A stretch of 64,000 bases of DNA, from the NCBI RefSeq assembly GCF_001610955.1, contig NZ_CP014335.1, positions 1,281,001 to 1,345,000 on the forward strand, read 5' to 3'. Shown piece after piece: positions 59,154 through 64,000 of this stretch (position 1 is the stretch's first letter; the number at the start of each line of letters is the position of its first letter). A model generated the notes under the pieces. It had not been told where the DNA came from, ran no database searches, and saw only the letters and a program-made list of their open reading frames with translations. This stretch comes from Geobacillus thermoleovorans (GTDB lineage Bacteria; Bacillota; Bacilli; Bacillales; Anoxybacillaceae). Position numbers and translations under genes: made by a program.

Positions 59154-60815
59154 TTATGGAGCAGGATCATATCCCACCACCGTCCATATTCCCGTCGCGT
59201 CTTGCCGGATCAGCCGTTTCAAATATACTCGCTTGATTGGAGTGTTGTGGGCGTCCACTTCTACGATGGCCTCCTTCCCGTTGTTTTGGATAATGCGCAA
59301 GTCTTCATAGTGAATCGGGTAATCTCCAGTAATGCCTCCAGGGGACATTTGCAGGCTGACAAATACTTGAGCCACAAACAAAGGATCCAATTTCCAAGGC
59401 GAACTTCCAGCATCGACGTTTTTTTGATCATTTTTCTCCCGTTCCAAGTCAACAGGAACTTCCACCTTCGGCTTGAATGGGAATGGATCTTTATGTGTCG
59501 GCATTTCAAAGGCTCCGTTTGTCAGCTCTTTGGTGAATGCGATCAAGTCCCCCAAAGAGGCATGGCCGATAACGGCGTATTCAAACCCGTTTTGCCGCCA
59601 GCGAATCGAATGGAGGTCCGTCAGGCCGGCATATGGTCCTCCTGCTCCGATCACGCCTGATTCTTCTACAACCGGCGACTGAATTTCAGCAGTTTGGTGA
59701 TGAATTTTCCCGACCATCGCGGTTGGGGCAAGTTTCCATTCGCCGATGGCTTTTCCTTGGATGATGACAATCTCTTTGTCCAGTGCCCGGTAATAGAGTT
59801 TGACCAGTTTTTTGTCCGGTATGATCGCGATGCGGTCTTGGACATATCCAGACGGGATTTGGCTGACCGTATCAGGCAGAAATCCGACAGCCTCCTTTGC
59901 TTCATCGATGCTGGTGACGATTTGTTCCGGGTTTTGGTTGACTTCTTGAAACCCTTTTGGCACATGGTAGGTCAGCAGTTTTTCAGGGATAGCGTGGTTC
60001 CATTCGATTTTCGTGTACGTAATTTTGTATTGGATCCCATGCTGCATTGCATATTGTTTTTGCAACGGAAGACGGGTTTCCTTATCAATCCATATCCGAT
60101 AAGGCTCCCCTCCTTGTGGGGTGACTTCGACAATCCAAGATGGACGGTTGGCTGCCTTCTCTTCCCCGATGATGTTCGTTGATATGGCCTGTTTGATCCC
60201 TTTGATTTCGTTTCCGAGTTCAAAGGCAAAACGATACGGATCAGGGAAGGCAGGAAATCGATGAACTTGTTTTTCGGAAGGCCGGATCTGCCATTTCGTT
60301 TGCCCGTTATTGACGGTAATCAGCCCTTTGTTTGAACCTTCCAGTTCTTGTATATAATAGCGTCCGTGTTTGTCGGCCCAAATTTCCAATTTGGCTTGTG
60401 TGGTCGTCTTGCCTTGGGCATTCGTTTCGACAATTTCCAAAAATCCATGGTAGGCGTTGACGTCTTGAAAGGCTTTTTCCATCGCCTTTACAATGTTGGG
60501 ATGGTCAAAGAGTGAAGCGAAATGGATCAGCAACGATAGGGCCAACATAGCCGCGATGCCGGCGATGCTGGCCATCCAGGCCCGTTTTTTCTTTTTCTGT
60601 TTTGTTTGCACTAGTTGATCGGTGACCGCACGGACCAGTTTGGCTGGAAAATCCCGCTCCGGCATGGCAGGCTCCCTGAGGTTGCGGACGAGCCTGACTG
60701 TATGAAACAGCTTTTGCAATTCGGGATCTGCCCCTAAATGTTCATGGTCTTTTGGTTTTTTCTCGGCGTTCAATTGATCGATATAATCGGATAATCGGCG
60801 TTCGTTGTCATGCAT
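59154..60815 (-). CDS. Membrane anti-sigma-like protein partnered with an ECF sigma factor
   Basis: 553 aa. Residues 1-75 are cytoplasmic and helical (MHDNERRLSDYIDQLNAEKK), the expected sigma-binding part. One membrane segment lies near 80-100 (AGIAAMLALSLLIHFASLF). The long extracytoplasmic part has a LolA/RseB-like region (VNAYHGFLEIVETNAQGKTT ... WIVEVTPQGGEPYRIWIDK) and a DUF4367-like region (GFLPDTVSQIPSGYVQDRIA). The gene lies 15 nt after the sigma gene, so they form one operon. It probably holds the sigma factor at the membrane until an envelope signal is sensed. Confidence 0.8.
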   Translation of the reverse strand: MHDNERRLSDYIDQLNAEKKPKDHEHLGADPELQKLFHTVRLVRNLREPAMPERDFPAKLVRAVTDQLVQTKQKKKKRAWMASIAGIAAMLALSLLIHFASLFDHPNIVKAMEKAFQDVNAYHGFLEIVETNAQGKTTTQAKLEIWADKHGRYYIQELEGSNKGLITVNNGQTKWQIRPSEKQVHRFPAFPDPYRFAFELGNEIKGIKQAISTNIIGEEKAANRPSWIVEVTPQGGEPYRIWIDKETRLPLQKQYAMQHGIQYKITYTKIEWNHAIPEKLLTYHVPKGFQEVNQNPEQIVTSIDEAKEAVGFLPDTVSQIPSGYVQDRIAIIPDKKLVKLYYRALDKEIVIIQGKAIGEWKLAPTAMVGKIHHQTAEIQSPVVEESGVIGAGGPYAGLTDLHSIRWRQNGFEYAVIGHASLGDLIAFTKELTNGAFEMPTHKDPFPFKPKVEVPVDLEREKNDQKNVDAGSSPWKLDPLFVAQVFVSLQMSPGGITGDYPIHYEDLRIIQNNGKEAIVEVDAHNTPIKRVYLKRLIRQDATGIWTVVGYDPAP

Positions 60816-60830
60816 CGATGGACTCCTCCT

Positions 60831-61352
60831 TCATTTCATCCCGTCATGTAAAATGCGGGTAAGAGACTGCAATGCCCGATGCTGCATTACGCGAATGGTT
60901 GTTTCTTTTTTGTTCATGATTTGGGCGGTTTCAGCGACGGAATACCCTTTTATAATTCTTAGTTCGATCACCGTGCGTTGCTCTTCATTGAGTTCATTTA
61001 ACGCTTTTTCGATCGTCATGCGCTGTACACTCCATTCCGCAGGATCCTCAAAGGCAGCCTCTTTGGGGGCAATGGCTTCCAAATCGGCTGTCGTTCCTCG
61101 GCGTTGGTGCTGCCGCCAGCGATCCCGGATGATATTCAAGGCCACTGTTTTTAGAAAGGCCATCTGTTTATCAGGGGGGACGTGGTTTTTTTGCAAATAG
61201 GGGATGGCCCTTACATACGTTTCTTGTGTGATGTCTTCCGCTTCTTCACGGTTTTGGACCTTAAAATAGATCAATCGGTAGACCGGCTCCCAAGTGGAAA
61301 GGCATAAATGTTCGATCCAGTTGACGCGGCTGTCTTCATTCGCATGAACCAT
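60831..61352 (-). CDS. ECF (group 4) RNA polymerase sigma factor
   Basis: 173 aa from ATG 61352 (MVHANEDSRVNWIEHLCLST), nine nt after AAAAAGGAG. Region 2 carries YRLIYFKVQNREEAEDITQE and TYVRAIPYLQ. Region 4 carries LNELNEEQRTVIELRIIKGY and SVAETAQIMNKKETTIRVMQ. The anti-sigma-like gene follows. A GTAAC...CGTT type promoter upstream suggests that the factor reads its own promoter. Target genes outside this operon are not visible. Confidence 0.92.
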   Translation of the reverse strand: MVHANEDSRVNWIEHLCLSTWEPVYRLIYFKVQNREEAEDITQETYVRAIPYLQKNHVPPDKQMAFLKTVALNIIRDRWRQHQRRGTTADLEAIAPKEAAFEDPAEWSVQRMTIEKALNELNEEQRTVIELRIIKGYSVAETAQIMNKKETTIRVMQHRALQSLTRILHDGMK

Positions 61353-61397
61353 ACATCGTAACTCCTTTTTCCCGATCGGGTCATTTACGCTAATAAA

Positions 61398-61424
61398 AAC
61401 GATGAAGCTGCTTAAAACGTTACG
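61398..61424 (-). promoter_or_regulatory. Candidate ECF-type promoter of the sigma/anti-sigma operon
   Basis: On the minus strand CGTAAC (-35, 61419-61424), 17-nt spacer, CGTT (-10, 61398-61401). This resembles SigX/SigV-class promoters of Bacillus (GTAAC with a CG-rich -10) and lies 45 nt before the sigma gene start. Confidence 0.5.
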
Positions 61425-61607
61425 GCCATGGAAGTTTTTTTGATCGATGGCTGTGTCCATCGGTTGGATAACGGTTTTCTATGCATGTCGCTATGCCGAT
61501 CTTCAAGGTAAAACAAGGACGAAGGCTGTGATCATTTCGATCATGGTGCATATCCGCGTTGTTTTGCCCATACACTGAAAGAAGAGGAGAAACAGGGAGG
61601 GAAGAGC

Positions 61608-62090
61608 GTGCAATTTTACTACGGCCCACACATGCCGCTGCGCGTTTTGGATGAGATTGAATTTTGGAAGCATCAAGAAGAGGAGCATACGGTCGTCATT
61701 CGCGAGCTTGCGTCTGGATTGGAAGCGCCATATGTAGAAGCGTTGAAAAAATGGGAGGAGGCGCTTTCGGCTGCGCATCAGCACGCGGTCCGTTATATCG
61801 AATCGGTGGTTCGGGCCGGCCATTATGTTCCTGAACAACTGCATCAACAAGTGCTCCATTTTGTGTCGTACTGCCTAGAGCAGAGCCTTCAGTTCATCGA
61901 ATTATGCCGGCAAATCAAAACCCGCAGCAAAGCCGTCAGCCAAAACCCGACCGCCAAGGTGGTGCTCGATCACATCATTCGCGAATCGGAGTATTTTGTC
62001 GGCATCGCGCAGTTGTTGCTGTACGGTACTCATTCGGCATCGGCTGCACTGCGGACCAATCCATCGGTGACGTCATATGATGTGCCGTAG
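61608..62090 (+). CDS. DUF2935 family protein
   Basis: 160 aa, all-helical, GTG start at 61608 after AGGGAGGG. Typical sequence: LRVLDEIEFWKHQEEEHTVV near the N-terminus and DHIIRESEYFVGIAQLLLYG near the C-terminus. The conserved His/Glu pairs (EFWKHQEEEH, HIIRESEYF) suggest a ferritin-like helical metal site. Function unknown. Transcribed away from the sigma operon. Confidence 0.85.
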   Translation: MQFYYGPHMPLRVLDEIEFWKHQEEEHTVVIRELASGLEAPYVEALKKWEEALSAAHQHAVRYIESVVRAGHYVPEQLHQQVLHFVSYCLEQSLQFIELCRQIKTRSKAVSQNPTAKVVLDHIIRESEYFVGIAQLLLYGTHSASAALRTNPSVTSYDVP

Positions 62091-62146
62091 TATAATCGAA
62101 TGGGGTGCTTCCACCTATTATGATGAGCCACGAGGGGGACATAGCT

Positions 62147-62464
62147 GTGATTGTCACGACCACCAATACCATTGAGGGAAAAGAAATTGAAGAGTATTTG
62201 GGCATCGTAGCGGGAGAGGTCATTTTGGGCGCCAATGTCGTCCGTGATTTTCTCGCCAGCATCACCGACATCATCGGCGGGCGGAGCGGAACGTATGAAA
62301 GCAAGCTGGCCGAAGGGCGGGAGATGGCGATCAAGGAGATGGTCAATAAGGCGAGAAGCCTTGGCGCCAACGCCGTCATCGGGGTGGATCTCGATTTTGA
62401 AACGCTGCGCGACGGCATGATGATGTGCATTGCGACGGGGACGGCGGTGCGGCTGAAATCGTAA
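62147..62464 (+). CDS. UPF0145 (YbjQ) family protein
   Basis: 105 aa from GTG 62147 ([20 protein letters not shown]), with GAGGGGGA upstream; the longer frame to 62105 has a poorer start. The [37 protein letters not shown] and [16 protein letters not shown] motifs are diagnostic. Forms small oligomers in known structures; the role, perhaps heavy-metal binding, is not settled. A terminator follows. Confidence 0.9.
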   Translation: MIVTTTNTIEGKEIEEYLGIVAGEVILGANVVRDFLASITDIIGGRSGTYESKLAEGREMAIKEMVNKARSLGANAVIGVDLDFETLRDGMMMCIATGTAVRLKS

Positions 62465-62469
62465 TGGGA

Positions 62470-62500
62470 AAGCAGCGGGTCTATCGGCCCCTGCTTTTTT
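62470..62500 (+). terminator. Terminator after the UPF0145 gene
   Basis: AGCAGCGGGTC region pairs with GGCCCCTGCT with one mismatch, followed by eight Ts. Confidence 0.8.
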
Positions 62501-62579
62501 TTGCTTTGTCGGCTGCCGTTGTGGGGGTGTCAGTGCATCGGCTGTTGATGCTGATGGGGTTTTGCAGCTTGAAATAGGA

Positions 62580-62638
62580 TTGACAGAAGAAAAAAAAGCG
62601 GTTTATGATTCGCATATATGAACAAATGCTCATATATT
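62580..62638 (+). promoter_or_regulatory. Promoter and CzrA-type operator of the metal-efflux operon
   Basis: TTGACA (62580-62585), 18-nt spacer, TATGAT (62604-62609). It is followed at once by a 12-2-12 palindrome: CATATATGAACA (62613-62624), AA, TGCTCATATATT (62627-62638). This is the classic ArsR/SmtB metal-sensor site, covering the transcription start, so metal-free repressor would block initiation. Confidence 0.9.
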
Positions 62639-62657
62639 AAAATGTGAGGGAACAGCC

Positions 62658-62966
62658 ATGAACGCAGAGGATCATTCGTTTTTAGATGAAAGTGTGATTG
62701 AGGAAGTGTCACGGATCTTTAAAGCCCTAGCGGATCCGACTCGGATGAAGATGTTGTATTTGTTGTCGCAGGAAGAATGCCATGTAGGCCATATTGCGGA
62801 AGTGCTCGGCATGTCGCAATCGGCGGTTTCCCATCAGTTGGCGCTGCTTCGGACGTTGCGGCTTGTGAAATATCGCCGTGAGGGGAAGATGTTGGTTTAC
62901 TCATGTGATGACGAACATGTCATATCGTTGCTAAAGCAGGCGATTGATCACGCACAACACCAATAA
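62658..62966 (+). CDS. czrA: ArsR/SmtB-family metal-responsive repressor (CzrA-like)
   Basis: 102 aa. The winged-helix recognition segment is EVLGMSQSAVSHQLALLRTL. Alpha-5 zinc/cobalt sensor ligands are complete: D and H in DDEHV and, 11 residues later, H and H in DHAQH. This is the CzrA/SmtB spacing. The alpha-3 CxC site of arsenic or cadmium sensors is replaced by EECHVGH. GAGGGAACAGCC precedes the ATG. It lies 17 nt before the efflux gene, with its operator just upstream, so it represses the operon and releases on Zn or Co. Confidence 0.92.
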   Translation: MNAEDHSFLDESVIEEVSRIFKALADPTRMKMLYLLSQEECHVGHIAEVLGMSQSAVSHQLALLRTLRLVKYRREGKMLVYSCDDEHVISLLKQAIDHAQHQ

Positions 62967-62983
62967 ATAAGGAGAGAAGATGG

Positions 62984-63907
62984 ATGCATCATCACGCGCA
63001 CGGCCATTGTGATCACCATCACGGGCATCATCACGGCAGAGAAGGAAATCAAAAAGGGCTGGCGATTGCCCTCGGTGTAACGATCGGGATCATGGTGCTC
63101 GAGTTTGTCGGCGGGCTTGTGACGAACAGCCTTGCTCTTCTTTCGGATTCGGGGCATATGCTGAGTGATGCCATTTCGCTTCTGTTAAGCCTGGCGGCGG
63201 TTTGGCTGGCGGCGAAGCCCGCGTCGCCGAAGAGAACGTATGGATTTTACCGGTTCGAGATTTTAGCGGCGCTAGTAAACGGGGTCACGTTGGTGGTGAT
63301 TGCCGCTTGGATTATTTGGGAAGCGGTCGGGAGGTTTGTGAATCCACCTGCTGTCGCGAGCGGGCCGATGATGGCGGTGGCCGCCGTCGGGTTGTTGGCA
63401 AATCTCGTGAGCGCTTGGGTGTTAATGCGCAAAGGGGATGTCAAAGAGAACGTCAATGTCCGCAGTGCGTATTTGCACGTGATCGGCGATGCGTTAGGCT
63501 CGGTCGGGGCGATGGCGGCAGGGCTTGTCATCTGGCTGTTCGATTGGTACGCGGCCGATCCGCTCATTTCCATCGCGGTGGCGGTTTTGATTCTAAAAGG
63601 AGCATTTGCCGTAGTCAAGCAGACAGTGCATATTTTAATGGAAGGAACGCCGGCGGCGATTGACCATGCGGAAGTGAAGGCGGCGCTCTCGGGCATTGAT
63701 GGGGTGATCGATGTCCACGATTTGCATATTTGGACGATCACCTCGGGGCTTGATTCGTTAAGCTGCCATTTGCTCATTGAGGAAGGATGCGATGGACAGG
63801 CGGTTTTGCAGCGGGCGATTGATTTGGTCGAAACGCGCTTTCACATTCGCCATGCGACGATTCAAATTGAAATGCCGCACATCCGCCATGGGGAGATGGA
63901 AGTGTGA
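62984..63907 (+). CDS. czcD: Cation diffusion facilitator CzcD (Zn/Co/Cd exporter)
   Basis: 307 aa, six membrane helices plus a cytoplasmic domain. The N-terminus is a histidine-rich metal-binding tail (MHHHAHGHCDHHHGHHHG). Transport-site motifs are LLSDSGHMLSDAISL in TM2 and HVIGDALGSVGAM in TM5, the HxxxD/DxxxD arrangement of zinc exporters. AAGGAGAG precedes ATG 62984; another ATG at 62980 is out of frame. Second gene of the czrA operon; exports divalent metal in exchange for protons. Confidence 0.96.
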   Translation: MHHHAHGHCDHHHGHHHGREGNQKGLAIALGVTIGIMVLEFVGGLVTNSLALLSDSGHMLSDAISLLLSLAAVWLAAKPASPKRTYGFYRFEILAALVNGVTLVVIAAWIIWEAVGRFVNPPAVASGPMMAVAAVGLLANLVSAWVLMRKGDVKENVNVRSAYLHVIGDALGSVGAMAAGLVIWLFDWYAADPLISIAVAVLILKGAFAVVKQTVHILMEGTPAAIDHAEVKAALSGIDGVIDVHDLHIWTITSGLDSLSCHLLIEEGCDGQAVLQRAIDLVETRFHIRHATIQIEMPHIRHGEMEV

Positions 63908-63936
63908 GGGCGGGTCATCCATGACCACGCCCTTCT
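63907..63936 (+). terminator. Terminator after czcD
   Basis: AGGGCGGGTCA pairs with TGACCACGCCCT (one bulge) around TCCA, then TCTGTT. It ends close to a convergent gene. Confidence 0.7.
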
Positions 63937-63937
63937 G

Positions 63938-64000
63938 TTATTGGCTGACGCCAGTCCAATTGGTTTGCAAGGCTTCAAGGAAAATGCGCACGTTTTGTTT
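63938..64000 (-). CDS. 3' end of an unidentified gene, cut by the window edge
   Basis: Twenty sense codons and TAA on the minus strand read KQNVRIFLEALQTNWTGVSQ. The frame is open to the edge, and the stop lies just after the czcD terminator, as expected for a convergent gene. Too short to identify. Confidence 0.45.
   Translation of the reverse strand, partial: KQNVRIFLEALQTNWTGVSQ

Overview
The window reads as chromosomal DNA of a thermophilic Bacillaceae, most likely Geobacillus or a close relative. The basis is a fairly high GC content with strong AGGAGG-type ribosome sites and frequent GTG/TTG starts. Bacillus-type regulatory sites are present: an S-box, CcpA cre boxes, a FadR-type box and a CzrA-type operator. 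IS231-, IS630- and IS605-type remnants are also typical of these genomes. This assignment is inferred from the sequence only.

Layout. 1-4.4 kb: the end of an oligopeptide/dipeptide ABC transporter operon (ATPase, two permeases, lipoprotein receptor). 4.47-5.4 kb: a SAM (S-box) riboswitch with a terminator, followed by a small unknown protein and a VOC-fold enzyme. 5.5-6.8 kb: two hotdog thioesterases. 6.95-14 kb: a histidine/urocanate catabolic block (hutG, a REC-AraC type regulator, hutU, hutI and a YjiH-type membrane protein), with a phased repeat array just before hutU and no hutH. 14-18 kb: mscL, a YeeE/YedE transporter, a disrupted psuK and an intact psuG. 18-21 kb: a coiled-coil protein, a HEAT/SEC-C protein and a DODA-type dioxygenase.

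21.4-39.3 kb is an accessory region beginning at a tRNA-Arg(CCU) gene. It holds a toxin/immunity remnant lying between 21-bp direct repeats, an IS630 fragment and a dense anti-phage block. That block contains McrB-like plus DUF2357 nuclease, a PLD-SNF2 helicase plus DUF4391 plus Mod plus Res (type III-like restriction), a TnpB element with a probable omega-RNA, and an Mrr-type type IV restriction enzyme.

39.3-49.4 kb: acetamidase/formamidase and a divergent amidase with a small GatC/AtzG-like partner, a frameshifted Rpn-type nuclease, an unknown protein, mqo, a YpiB/IDEAL protein, a DAO-family oxidase and an MBL hydrolase whose promoter carries a near-perfect FadR-type box. 49.9-57.5 kb: a DUF975 membrane protein, then a fatty/organic acid module (atoE-type transporter, acyl-CoA synthetase, SDR, a sigma-54 activator and a divergent acyl-CoA dehydrogenase). 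The two transcription units of that module have sigma-54 promoters sharing a 16-nt identical core. 57.5-59.1 kb: an IS231-like element whose transposase has an in-frame stop. 59.1-61.4 kb: an ECF sigma factor with a membrane anti-sigma-like protein. 61.6-64 kb: DUF2935, UPF0145 and a czrA-czcD metal-efflux operon with a clear operator; a truncated gene runs off the right edge.

Functions are inferred from recognisable motifs. No database search was run, and promoter and operator calls are pattern matches.
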